64,000 bases of DNA. Origin: Fictibacillus nanhaiensis. Its GTDB lineage: Bacteria; Bacillota; Bacilli; Bacillales; Fictibacillaceae. The notes beneath the pieces are model-generated. The model worked only from the letters and a program-made list of their open reading frames with translations, made no database searches and was not told the origin of the DNA. Position 1 is the first letter of the stretch, and each line of letters begins with the position of its first letter. Where the stretch lies: positions 1,147-65,146 of the forward strand of contig JAEACG010000007.1 of NCBI GenBank assembly GCA_016401345.1, in the 5' to 3' direction. The translations under genes were made by a program, and so were the position numbers. Of the stretch, positions 53,528-62,379 are shown one piece after another.

Positions 53528-53662
53528 CTATTCACTTGTTTGAAGTATCTCAGTTACTTTAACCGATTCTTTCAATTTAGGACTACCCGCGTTATCCGCA
53601 AATCCAAAAATACTAATCAACACAATCGTCATACCAAGTAAGAATTTCTTGTTTATTTTCAT
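53528..53662 (-). CDS. 44-residue exported-peptide-like gene coupled to sensor kinase
   Basis: A small gene whose ATG overlaps the kinase TGA stop (ATGA). The product is MKINKKFLLGMTIVLISIFG, then a hydrophilic tail of about 22 residues containing DNAGSPKLKES. A basic start, hydrophobic core and polar remainder match a signal peptide with a short mature part, or a small membrane protein. It is the last gene of the regulator-kinase-peptide operon and is followed by a terminator. A signal or feedback peptide for the kinase is an inference; no family is recognised. Confidence 0.62.
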   Translation of the reverse strand: MKINKKFLLGMTIVLISIFGFADNAGSPKLKESVKVTEILQTSE

Positions 53663-55860
53663 CTTTTCACCGCGTCCAGTTCAATTGTCGCTTTAAACAG
53701 ATCACCATCAACGTCGATGTCCATGCTGCCCTCATGAAGATCTACAATGGATTTTGCGATGGCAAGACCGAGGCCAGAGCCCTCTGTATGACGTGATGTG
53801 TCTCCGCGTTTGAATCGTTCAAATAATTCTTCAAAGTTACCGCCTAGTTCGTACTTCGAGACATTCTTGAATGAAACGACGATCTTTTGATTTTCTTCTG
53901 TAACGGATATATATACTCTTGTATTGTCCATAGAATACTTTAAGACGTTGCCGATCAAATTCTCAAATACACGCCACATTTTTTGACCATCCACATGAGC
54001 AAAGATCGGATCATTAGGAGTTGCTACTCTAAAAGTTAGTGACGATTCTTTAATGGTTTCACTGTATTCAGCCATGGCTTGTTGGAGCAACTGGACGATA
54101 TCTATTTTATCTTTAATCAGTTCCAGATTCCCGCTAGCCATCTTAGATACTTCAAACAGATCGTCAATCAGAACCTTTAGACGCTTCGACTTGCGATCTA
54201 TAATTTCTAAATAAGCATTTTGATCCTCTTTTGTTACTTCTTGTGACTTTAAGAGTTCCGTATACGTAATGATTGATGTCAAAGGAGTTCTTAGGTCATG
54301 ACTGACATTCGTGATCAGCTCCGTTTTGAGCCTCTCACTTTTTGCTTCAGCTCGTTTTGAAGTTTTCACACCGTGCTTGAGTAAGTTTAAGTTTCCAGCT
54401 AAAATGGCTAGTGCTGATTTTCCCTTGTGAGGAAGATCTTGTTCCATTTGTCCTGCCGCAAGCTCATTCGTATGCTGGATGATTCTGTTAAAGTACCCGA
54501 TTCTTTTAAAAAGGTAGATTAATACAGGTACAGTAAAGAATAAAAACAGGATGAAATAAACGATGAAAGCCATGGGATGAAAGAATACGACTGCAGCACC
54601 GAAACCTGACAAGAAAATAACGATAAGTAGCAGCATGATTTGTATTGCAACACTTCTATTGTAAAAAGCGTCAGAAATTAATCGGTGAAACCATTGGGCT
54701 GACTTTGAGATAAACGCATCTCGATATAACTGTTTGTTTCTCACATCACGGTAGATCCAAGTCGTTTGGATAAGAGTGATACTCACCATAAGCGCTGTGA
54801 CCAAAAATTCGAATAGACCGTCACTATACATGAATGAGAATACCAAATTATCATAGTTTTGTGCGTTCATAACAATTGCCATGATTGCAAAAAACAAACT
54901 TAACAATAAGAAACCTAACCGAATATCAATAGGCACTTTGCGATAAATCTTTACTTTGTCTGATGAAGTAACCATCTGTAGTGGATGAAGTCTTCTGCCC
55001 CATAAAAACACAAGGAATAGAATCACAATACTGCAGATTGATATCATGTAAAACACCGTTTGTCTCTTCTCAAAATCATCTACTTGTTTTTGTAACCAAC
55101 TTCCTTGTCCAGGAAGAGTAATGATGCCCTGAAGTGTTTTTGACTTTTGAGGAAAATATTCGTAATGATATTCTATGAAAGTATCTGGCCCACTAATACG
55201 TAGGTTGCCGTTTTCGGATGATGAAGAGTATTCTTTTGTGAACAAATTTGATTGACCTTTAAGATCTTCAGGACGATCTGCTGTCGGGAGATTTGTATAC
55301 ACATCTTTTGTATTCATATCCACCAAATAGTAGTTGAAACCCAAAAGGTTAGGATCATAATCAGAAATATAACTTTGTCTTTCTTTAACAAGTGTCTCTA
55401 CTTCTTTTTCTTTTTCCTTCACGATCTTAGCTTTGATATGATCGTCACTTTTGAAGTTCTCCATGATATCTTTAACTTTTGCATCTCTTTGTTCTTCATA
55501 AAGTTTAACAACATCATCGTTCTTAGCAGCCTTCGCTTCATCAATCTGGTCTTCATACTGACTTTTGATATCGGCTATTTGCTCTGATAGACTTCCATAG
55601 CGCGTGCGATGTTCTTCAATCTCTTCTTTAGAAACTTTTATATTGTCCTTAAGCTCATCTTCAGAAAGATAATTGATTTCAGAAATACTTATATAATTGA
55701 TAAATTCCTCAAATTGTGAGTTGAATTCTTCTGTTTGAAAATAATCCTTTTTAAAATACCAATGACCATTTTCTAAGATCGAAATGATTCCACTTAACCC
55801 AAAAGTCAACAACATGATCCAAACAACCCACTTGCTTCTATTTTTCCATTTTGTATCCAA
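53659..55860 (-). CDS. Membrane sensor histidine kinase
   Basis: A 733-residue kinase. One N-terminal helix (about 12-28) and an extracellular part of about 240 residues with a long charged coiled coil (residues 70-165), then seven or so membrane helices (about 270-460) and the kinase core: H-box TNVSHDLRTPLTSIITYTEL (His near 521), N-box FENLIGNVLKYSM, and EGSGLGLAIAKSIVDLH (G2). The G1 motif is atypical: FKNVSKYEL rather than DxGxG. TTG start; overlaps the regulator gene by 23 bases. The large coiled-coil sensor is unusual and suggests a cell-envelope or peptide signal. Confidence 0.85.
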   Translation of the reverse strand: MDTKWKNRSKWVVWIMLLTFGLSGIISILENGHWYFKKDYFQTEEFNSQFEEFINYISISEINYLSEDELKDNIKVSKEEIEEHRTRYGSLSEQIADIKSQYEDQIDEAKAAKNDDVVKLYEEQRDAKVKDIMENFKSDDHIKAKIVKEKEKEVETLVKERQSYISDYDPNLLGFNYYLVDMNTKDVYTNLPTADRPEDLKGQSNLFTKEYSSSSENGNLRISGPDTFIEYHYEYFPQKSKTLQGIITLPGQGSWLQKQVDDFEKRQTVFYMISICSIVILFLVFLWGRRLHPLQMVTSSDKVKIYRKVPIDIRLGFLLLSLFFAIMAIVMNAQNYDNLVFSFMYSDGLFEFLVTALMVSITLIQTTWIYRDVRNKQLYRDAFISKSAQWFHRLISDAFYNRSVAIQIMLLLIVIFLSGFGAAVVFFHPMAFIVYFILFLFFTVPVLIYLFKRIGYFNRIIQHTNELAAGQMEQDLPHKGKSALAILAGNLNLLKHGVKTSKRAEAKSERLKTELITNVSHDLRTPLTSIITYTELLKSQEVTKEDQNAYLEIIDRKSKRLKVLIDDLFEVSKMASGNLELIKDKIDIVQLLQQAMAEYSETIKESSLTFRVATPNDPIFAHVDGQKMWRVFENLIGNVLKYSMDNTRVYISVTEENQKIVVSFKNVSKYELGGNFEELFERFKRGDTSRHTEGSGLGLAIAKSIVDLHEGSMDIDVDGDLFKATIELDAVKR

Positions 55861-56530
55861 TTCCCCATACCACCTTTAAATATCTAGGATTTTTCGGATC
55901 GATCTCAATCTTTTCTCTAATCTTTCGGATATGAACAGCCACTGTGTTTTCAGCATTGTAACTTGGTTCTTTCCAAACTCGCTCATATATGTCATTAATG
56001 GAAAAAACTCTTCCAGGATAAGACATGAGCAACTCCACAATCTTGTATTCGATCGGAGTTAATTTTACTGAGTCCCCGTTTATGGCGACTTCCTTTGCTT
56101 CCTTATCAAGTGTCAAACCATTCAGATTAACTAGATTTGTCTTTCCCTCATATGTACCAAGAGTCACATAACGCCTTAGCTGTGATTTAACACGAGCGAT
56201 CAGTTCTAAAGGATTGAACGGCTTTGTTACATAATCATCAGCACCGATCTGCAGTCCAAGTACTTTATCTGTATCTTCACTCTTTGCACTTAAGATAATA
56301 ATCGGTATGTTTTTTTGTTCTCGTATTTTAAAGGTGGTCGAGATACCATCTAATTTTGGCATCATAATATCCATGACAATTAGATGGATCGGATGTTCGT
56401 CTAATTTCTCTATTGCTTCAATGCCATCTCCAGCTTGAACAACTGTGATTCCTTCATTTTTCAGATAGATCTCTATCGCATCTCGAATTTCTTTTTCATC
56501 ATCTACAACAAGTACGTTAAATTCATTCAT
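55838..56530 (-). CDS. OmpR-family response regulator
   Basis: A 230-residue regulator. The receiver domain has VVDDEKEIRDAIE (acidic pair), LIVMDIMMPKLDG (phosphoacceptor Asp near residue 53), and GADDYVTKPFNPLELIARVK (Lys near 102); the C-terminal winged helix includes LTPIEYKIVELLMSYPGRVF and AVHIRKIREKIE. GGGAG precedes ATG. It is the first gene of a three-gene operon with a sensor kinase and a small exported-type peptide. Confidence 0.92.
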   Translation of the reverse strand: MNEFNVLVVDDEKEIRDAIEIYLKNEGITVVQAGDGIEAIEKLDEHPIHLIVMDIMMPKLDGISTTFKIREQKNIPIIILSAKSEDTDKVLGLQIGADDYVTKPFNPLELIARVKSQLRRYVTLGTYEGKTNLVNLNGLTLDKEAKEVAINGDSVKLTPIEYKIVELLMSYPGRVFSINDIYERVWKEPSYNAENTVAVHIRKIREKIEIDPKNPRYLKVVWGIGYKMEK

Positions 56531-56675
56531 TTTCTCACACTCCCTTCTGCATTATAGCATGGCATATATTTGAAATTATCTTTATTCTACACAGCAATCC
56601 TTTACATTTAGTTAGCAAAAATCTTAAGACTTTCTTAAGACTCACAAGGTTCCATTATTCAAAAGATAGGCAAAC

Positions 56676-56708
56676 AAAAAAGCGCAATTCTATTTAAAGA
56701 AATGCACT
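56676..56708 (-). terminator. Terminator of the SRPBCC gene
   Basis: On the minus strand AGTGCATTTCT pairs with AGAATTGCGCT followed by TTTTTT. Confidence 0.7.
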
Positions 56709-56724
56709 CTCTTTTAAAACACTA

Positions 56725-57153
56725 TTAGTTTTGAGCTTCACTGTATCTTTTAAAATTATCCATGAAGGCTTGCCATCCAGCTTCTTGCATCTCAACTGGA
56801 TTCGTCGCTTCGGCTTCAAATGTTTCAACGACTTTCGTCACATTTTCTAAACCGACAAAAGTAATCGTAACTTTTCTTCCATCATCTAGCGTATAAGCAA
56901 TATATTCATTTGTTTTGACTTCATCATACTTCCCGCTAAAATCAAATCCAAAGCTGCCATCTTTTGCTTCCATTCTGGTAAGAAACCTTCCGCCATCTCT
57001 CAAATCGTTTTCCGCTTTTGGTGCGTGCCACTCGTCAGAAGCAAAGCTCCAACCTGTAATATGCTGTGGTTCCGTCCAATATTTCCAAACTTCTGCAACT
57101 GGTTTGTTCACGGTTGTTTCCACCGTGATGGTTACTTTATTGCTTGTTTCCAT
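56725..57153 (-). CDS. SRPBCC/AHSA1-like domain protein
   Basis: A 142-residue protein: VTITVETTVNKPVAEVWKYW, TEPQHITGWSFASDEWHAPK, DGSFGFDFSGKYDEVKTNEY and AGWQAFMDNFKRYSEA are the START-like/AHSA1 pattern (helix-grip fold, ligand cavity). Members bind hydrophobic ligands or act in stress responses; function cannot be assigned. ATG 57153 follows AAAGGTGG by eight bases; nine further upstream in-frame codons lack a start signal. Confidence 0.82.
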   Translation of the reverse strand: METSNKVTITVETTVNKPVAEVWKYWTEPQHITGWSFASDEWHAPKAENDLRDGGRFLTRMEAKDGSFGFDFSGKYDEVKTNEYIAYTLDDGRKVTITFVGLENVTKVVETFEAEATNPVEMQEAGWQAFMDNFKRYSEAQN

Positions 57154-57232
57154 AACATAAACCACCTTTCCGTCTCGCACTATTTATAGTTATACCCCAT
57201 TCTAATTACATGATGCTCAAACCTATTTCAAC

Positions 57233-57270
57233 AAAAAGATGCATTTCCCTGCTTCAAGAAATGCATCAAA
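57233..57270 (-). terminator. Terminator of the binding-protein locus
   Basis: On the minus strand GATGCATTTCTT pairs with AAATGCATC (loop GAAGCAGGG), ending in TTTTTG, 34 bases after the last codon. Confidence 0.75.
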
Positions 57271-57303
57271 AACGAAAGTCCCTAACGTATAGATGATCTT
57301 TTA

Positions 57304-58675
57304 TTATTCAATGGCTTTCTTAGCTTCTTCATACTTTGCATTAGCAAGGTTATTAATCTGTGAAAGATAATCTTCTAACTTAATTTCACCTTTAATCGAT
57401 GCTTCAAGAAGACTATGAATATTTGCGTTTGGTTGCTCTGAAATACTTACCCCTGTTGGAGCTTCCCACCGTGACTGAACGTAGCCAGGTACTGCTTTTA
57501 CAGGTTCAATGATAGCATTATCCAAGTTATCAAACGCTGAACGAACGCCAGGAAGGTCTTGTAGTTCAAAATAGGCATCCAGCACATCTTGATCTGTTGT
57601 AACCGGCACACCATTTAGTACTTTCCCTTTTTCTGCAGCAATATCAATTCGTTTCAGATATCCTTCTTTTCCAAAAGACATCCATTTCGAAAAGATATAA
57701 GCTTCTTTTGGATGCTTCGTATTCTTTGAGATTCCCATATAATCGTTAGCAACAACGGTTCTTCCGCCGGGAATTCCAATGAAATCATAATCAAAATCGA
57801 GGTTTTCCTCAAATGCCGTTAGTGCCCATGTACCATCCCAGATTACACTCATATTTCCTGATGCCCAAACCTCTCCTGCATTACTTCCATCGAAATTACT
57901 TTTTTGTTCCTCTGTTAACGATTCATAAGCATAATCGTTCGTAACGATATCTTTTGCTATTTTTTGACCTTCTTTGAATTCAGTGCTGTCCAGTGCTGTC
58001 CAAATGATATCCTTCTTCAGTGTAAGTATACCAACCAAGTGTCTTACTTACTGCTGCAGGATACCAGTCAAGGATTGCCATTGGGTTATTAATACCCACC
58101 TTGCCTTTACTGATATTTGTTATACGTTTTACAGAATCAACGAACTCATTTATGTTTGCACCACTTTCTGGCGCATCCAAATTAGCGTCATTAAACATGT
58201 CTTTATTAACGTAATATCCTAAAAATTGCTGGCCTGCTGGTAGTGCGAATAGAGTGTCACCGTATGTTGCAGCCTTTCTTACAGCCTCAGGGACTTTTGC
58301 AAGATCAGCATCATCAGCTGACAATTTAGAAAGATCTAATAACCAGTCATTTGCTACACCTGGAGGAATTTCAGACAGCATGAATACATCAGGCATTTCA
58401 TTTGCGCTTGCCGCAGCTGCTAACCCATCATTCCATTTATCATTAGGTATCGACTCAACTAATTTTATCTCGATGTTTGAATATTTTTCTTCAAACGCTT
58501 TGATCATGAGTCTTTCTATATTTTGTTCTTTTTCTGTCCCTAATCCCCAACTTGCATAAGAAATGGTTACCTTTTTGCCGTCCGCATCATTACTTTTTCC
58601 ATCTTCGCTCGATGCGTTACATCCAAACAACATTGTAATCATTAAAATACTTAAGGCTAACTTAAGACCTTTCAT
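57304..58675 (-). pseudogene. ABC sugar-binding lipoprotein, split by a 10-bp tandem duplication
   Basis: The N-terminal part (58675 to 57980) has a lipobox LFGC (C19) and a type 1 solute-binding fold: NASSEDGKSNDADGKKVTIS, IPNDKWNDGLAAAASANEMP and GDTLFALPAGQQFLGYYVNK. It ends prematurely after GYHLDSTGQH. The C-terminal part (from about 57990 down to 57304) continues the same fold with STEFKEGQKIAKDIVTNDYA, VIWDGTWALTAFEENLDF and PKEAYIFSKWMSFG. CAGTGCTGTC is present twice in a row at 57981-58000; removing one copy restores a continuous reading frame through LDSTEFKEG. The intact protein would bind a carbohydrate for an ABC importer whose permeases are not here. Gene sits downstream of an oxidoreductase-isomerase pair. 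Confidence 0.88.
57981..58000. repeat. Exact 10-bp tandem duplication
   Basis: CAGTGCTGTC twice (57981-57990 and 57991-58000), the source of the frameshift in the binding-protein gene. Confidence 0.95.
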
Positions 58676-58710
58676 GAACACACCTCATTTCTAGTATTCT
58701 TCTTAAACGA

Positions 58711-59889
58711 TTAACTTAATTGCTCCTGATTTATTTTGTAATCGCTTACATTTTCAGTTTTAGGTATAGGGTGAAGCATTGTTGATTTAGACATTTTAAT
58801 AACTTCATCAGCCGTCACTTCTCGCTCTAATGAATCTGATAAGTAGATTCCTTCACTGATTAACATTGTTTGAAGTGCAATCTCAGCGGTCGGCAGCAGT
58901 TCCACTCTTCCTTGAAGCGCGGCGATCCAATGATCTTGTGAGGAGTCATAGGCATCCGGATTCTCTTGAAGTTGATGCCATCTATAATTCGCCGCACCTA
59001 GATCAAATGTAGAATCCATATCCATGTCACTCATCGTAGTATGATAGCTTAATGGCGTGTTTATTCCGTTTACTTGTCCGTGAAGGGATAGTCCACCTTT
59101 TTTCCCTACTAAACAGCTTCCTCCCAATCCATTCAAATGAATCGCCCAGGATTCGATAATATCAAGTGTTAGACCCCCATCGAACCGAACAAATCCTAAA
59201 CCAAGCTCTTCAACATCAAATCCACTTATCATTTTACGTTTTTCATCCATATCCATTTCTTGATACGTTTTACCTGTAATTGTTTTAACAGAAGGCATAT
59301 TCATTAAATACAGCAATTGGGATATTCGATATACACCCATATCAAACAACGCTCCACCTGATGCCTTCTCTTTTTGATTAAATTCTTTCGTACCATATCC
59401 GTCAACAAACGGTCTACCTCGTCTTCTAAATCCGGTAGAACGAGCATGATACAGTCTGCCAAGCTTTCCTTCATCTATTAACATCTTTGCGGCTTTCGTT
59501 TCGATCCCATAGAGAAAGCTTAGTTGAACATGCAGTTGTTTACCGCATTCTTTTGCAGTATCAATCATTTTCTTACCATCCTTGTAAGAGCCTGCAATCG
59601 GTTTTTCACAGTATACATGCTTACCAGCTCTTAATGCTTCGATCGTAATCCCCGCATGTAAATTATTATGCAGACAAACATCAACTGCATCCAGATCTTC
59701 ACGTGCTAACAGCTCTCGATAATCATTGTACGTGTCAGGAATATTGAACTTTTCCGCTACTTGTTTGAGTTCGATTTCATCAATATCACATGCGGCAACG
59801 ATTTCTGCACCAGATATCTTTTCATAGTTTTCTAGATGAACTTTACCAATCATGCCAACGCCAATAATACCGATTCGCACTTTTTTCAT
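58711..59889 (-). CDS. Gfo/Idh/MocA-family oxidoreductase
   Basis: A 392-residue NAD(P)-dependent dehydrogenase. N-terminal Rossmann fold RIGIIGVGMIGKVHLENYEK; the EKP motif is GKHVYCEKPIAGSYKDGKKM near residue 92; the C-terminal catalytic domain includes GGALFDMGVYRISQLLYLMN with the usual Asp/Tyr region. Members oxidise sugars, inositols or sugar acids. It starts four bases after the isomerase/epimerase gene, and both precede the frameshifted binding protein, so they form one catabolic unit. Substrate unknown. Confidence 0.88.
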   Translation of the reverse strand: MKKVRIGIIGVGMIGKVHLENYEKISGAEIVAACDIDEIELKQVAEKFNIPDTYNDYRELLAREDLDAVDVCLHNNLHAGITIEALRAGKHVYCEKPIAGSYKDGKKMIDTAKECGKQLHVQLSFLYGIETKAAKMLIDEGKLGRLYHARSTGFRRRGRPFVDGYGTKEFNQKEKASGGALFDMGVYRISQLLYLMNMPSVKTITGKTYQEMDMDEKRKMISGFDVEELGLGFVRFDGGLTLDIIESWAIHLNGLGGSCLVGKKGGLSLHGQVNGINTPLSYHTTMSDMDMDSTFDLGAANYRWHQLQENPDAYDSSQDHWIAALQGRVELLPTAEIALQTMLISEGIYLSDSLEREVTADEVIKMSKSTMLHPIPKTENVSDYKINQEQLS

Positions 59890-59893
59890 AACC

Positions 59894-60679
59894 TTATACC
59901 TCTACTTTCTTGTGCTCGGCAGATATTAGATTTCTCCACGTATTACGAGCGGTAGCTAATTGCCATTCCACTTGACTGTATTCATTTTCTCCTGAGTGAT
60001 GTTCGATGCCAAGATATCCTTGATACCCAACATCTTGCAGAATCTTGATCTTCTCTTCACAGTCAGGTATGACCCAAGCTGCTAAATGTGTATGAAAGGC
60101 ATATTTTGCACAAAGTCGATCGCCGTTCTCTTTATCCACATCCCAATTATCAAAGTGCAGAAGGATACCAAATGAAGGATGATCAACTGCCTCATAAACC
60201 TTTTTAATGTTTTCAGGATCCCTTGATGCTCCCCAATGGTTTTCTGGCCCTACTTTAAAACCGCCATTCTGTGCTATTTTTGCATATTCTTGATAACGGT
60301 TCACTGTATACTCAAATTGTTCATCTGTCATTTTCAAATCTCTTCCACCCATATCGATTCTAACGGTACGTGCTCCTAAAATTTCCGCAGCACGCAAATT
60401 TTTTAGAGCGTTTTGGTACCACTGCTCTTTAGCATTCGGATCTGGGTCCCATACCTCTGCACAGTCCACACAAAGGTTAGCGAGCGTTAAATCTTTCTCA
60501 TCCATCGCTTCTTTTATTTTCTTGAGATAATCCTCATCATAACTAGTTAACATCATGTTCCAAATATCAGCTGAGTTCAGGTGATAACGATATTTGACAC
60601 TTTCTAAATACCCAAAAAGATCTATTTTCCCTTGATTAAATAAGCCATTAAATGAATACGAAGCAACTGTATATTTCAT
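59894..60679 (-). CDS. Sugar phosphate isomerase/epimerase (AP endonuclease 2-type TIM barrel)
   Basis: A 261-residue TIM-barrel protein: ANLCVDCAEVWDPDPNAKEQ, NLRAAEILGARTVRIDMGGR, KVGPENHWGASRDPENIKKV (metal-binding Glu/His), FGILLHFDNWDVDKEN and FHTHLAAWVIPDCEEKI with YLGIEHHSGENE. These are the xylose-isomerase-like/AP-endonuclease family metal-site motifs. It is the first gene of the minus-strand catabolic operon (isomerase, dehydrogenase, binding protein), divergent from an AraC regulator. Substrate unknown. Confidence 0.85.
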   Translation of the reverse strand: MKYTVASYSFNGLFNQGKIDLFGYLESVKYRYHLNSADIWNMMLTSYDEDYLKKIKEAMDEKDLTLANLCVDCAEVWDPDPNAKEQWYQNALKNLRAAEILGARTVRIDMGGRDLKMTDEQFEYTVNRYQEYAKIAQNGGFKVGPENHWGASRDPENIKKVYEAVDHPSFGILLHFDNWDVDKENGDRLCAKYAFHTHLAAWVIPDCEEKIKILQDVGYQGYLGIEHHSGENEYSQVEWQLATARNTWRNLISAEHKKVEV

Positions 60680-60950
60680 AATGCCCTCCCGTTTAATTCA
60701 AGATTCTTGTAAAATTGAATTTGGATAATTCCAAACTCAATTTAAAAAATACCTTATACTGCTTACCTTTCAGATTCAGCTGAACAGTTAATGGTTTATT
60801 AACGCACGTAAATGTATTCGCCTCACCCCGCTTGATTATAGATATTTTCTGATTATTTTGATAATATCAACATTGAGGCTACTAATGGAATTAACAAAAC
60901 CCTATCCATTTGTATAATTCACCAGTAATTTTTTCATTGGAGTTGAATAT
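60680..60950. other. Intergenic promoter region between catabolic operon and araC-type gene
   Basis: A 271-base AT-rich gap that must hold two divergent promoters. I see a GAATTTGGATAATTCCAAACTC inverted segment near 60717-60738 (TTTGGA/TCCAAA), a possible regulator site. No cre-like sequence is clear. Confidence 0.4.
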
Positions 60951-61727
60951 ATGGAAATTCAAGGCGTTTATCATGACGTTAATCCTACTTGGAGGATCGG
61001 AAAAGACCGTGGATGCGCAACACTTGTTTATGTTACACAAGGTAAAGTGATGTATTGGATCGATGGAGTCAGTGTGGAATTGGTTAAAGGTGAGATCCTG
61101 TATATTCCATCTGGTGTAGATCGAGCATGGGAAAACCACGCCGATGAGAGTCACCAAAAATACACAGTGGTTTTTTTATGGGAAAGTGAAAATCTGCGGA
61201 AAATCTTGCACTATACAACTAAGAATGAGATGTATCGTTATAAGACTTTTAACACCCCTTATTTTGAACAAAGATTTTCATCACTTTTTACACAAATCCT
61301 GTTGAAGAAACCCTATTTTGAATGGATGGCAAGGTGTATATTGTCAGAATTACTCACTCAAATCGCGCAAGAATCATCTGAAGTAAGAACGGCTCCTTCA
61401 AAAGAGCGGATTGCAAACGAGATACAAGAATTTATTCTCCGCAACTTTAGAAGTAATATAACCATTGATGACTTGAGTTCACTTGCAGGTGTAACCCCTA
61501 ACTACGTATCAGGGATCTTTAAGGAAGTAGTGGGAAGTACACCCATACAATACTTACACCAATTAAGAATTAACACATCCTTACATCTACTACAAAATAC
61601 ACAGATGACAATCAGTGAGATCGCTGAATATCTTGGGTACTGTGATCAATCGTATTTTAATAGGATGTTTAAAAAATGGATGGGGATAACGCCGAGCAAG
61701 TATAATCATCATTACGTAATAAGTTGA
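60951..61727 (+). CDS. AraC-family regulator with cupin domain
   Basis: A 258-residue regulator. The N-terminal cupin-like domain includes VMYWIDGVSVELVKGEILYI with PSGVDRAWENH; the C-terminal pair of helix-turn-helices reads IDDLSSLAGVTPNYVSGIFK and ISEIAEYLGYCDQSYFNRMF followed by KKWMGITPSKY. GGAG lies eight bases before ATG. Divergent from the isomerase/dehydrogenase/binding-protein operon, which it most likely activates in response to the substrate. Confidence 0.9.
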   Translation: MEIQGVYHDVNPTWRIGKDRGCATLVYVTQGKVMYWIDGVSVELVKGEILYIPSGVDRAWENHADESHQKYTVVFLWESENLRKILHYTTKNEMYRYKTFNTPYFEQRFSSLFTQILLKKPYFEWMARCILSELLTQIAQESSEVRTAPSKERIANEIQEFILRNFRSNITIDDLSSLAGVTPNYVSGIFKEVVGSTPIQYLHQLRINTSLHLLQNTQMTISEIAEYLGYCDQSYFNRMFKKWMGITPSKYNHHYVIS

Positions 61728-61785
61728 AAAACGTATTCTGGTCTGCGAATGGTTAGGGTAAACTCCAGAGCGATTTTTTCAAATA

Positions 61786-61815
61786 AAAAAAGCATGACTC
61801 TGACATCATGCTTTC
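61786..61815. terminator. Bidirectional terminator
   Basis: AAAAAAGCATGA / TCATGCTTT around CTCTGACA, between the convergent AraC and DUF1801 genes. Confidence 0.75.
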
Positions 61816-61820
61816 GATCG

Positions 61821-62192
61821 TTACTCACGCCAAAATTTCGTATATTCTGCTTTGTCCTGTATATTAAACGCTATTATATCCTCAAGCAGCTCATAATTCA
61901 CTTCATCTTTCCAGCGAATACGAAACAAGCCCTTTGTTGAGCTATAACCAGACTCTTTGATACTCTCGGCAAACCGCACCATAGCTATTTCTTCAGGAGC
62001 AATGCTCATGTGTTGCTTTGCCATTGAGATACCGATGATAAATGTGCCATGATCGGTATACATCGGTGTGTTCCACTTGAATTGCGGTTCTAGATTAGGA
62101 AATTTTTGAGAGATCCACTCCAAAACCTCCTCCATTCGGTGTCTATGATCGGGGTTATCAATTCCAGCTAGGTATTGCGAAAAGATTTCCAT
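61821..62192 (-). CDS. YdhG/DUF1801 (frataxin-like) protein
   Basis: A 123-residue protein: [20 protein letters not shown], then [20 protein letters not shown] and [20 protein letters not shown] match the YdhG/DUF1801 family. B. subtilis YdhG is described as a frataxin-like iron chaperone; the role here is by family. ATG 62192 follows AAGGAG by seven to eight bases; six upstream in-frame codons are not needed. Monocistronic. Confidence 0.8.
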   Translation of the reverse strand: MEIFSQYLAGIDNPDHRHRMEEVLEWISQKFPNLEPQFKWNTPMYTDHGTFIIGISMAKQHMSIAPEEIAMVRFAESIKESGYSSTKGLFRIRWKDEVNYELLEDIIAFNIQDKAEYTKFWRE

Positions 62193-62379
62193 GTAATATC
62201 TCCTTATCACTGATAAAATTTACAGAGTCTCGTTACTTAACAGTTTATATCAAGATTCCTTGATAGTAAAACGCCTGTCTATTGGTTATCTGTAAAGAAA
62301 CATGGCTGTTGATATACATTATCGACTTTTTTTTATCGGTAGGAATAGCTGCTCACAATTGTTACAATTTTTATTTCAT

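Noticed and set aside
60717-60738. cre-like or CcpA site in front of the sugar catabolic operon
   Set aside because: The sequence is a TTTGGA/TCCAAA inverted segment, not a match to the cre consensus; noted only as a possible AraC-site region.
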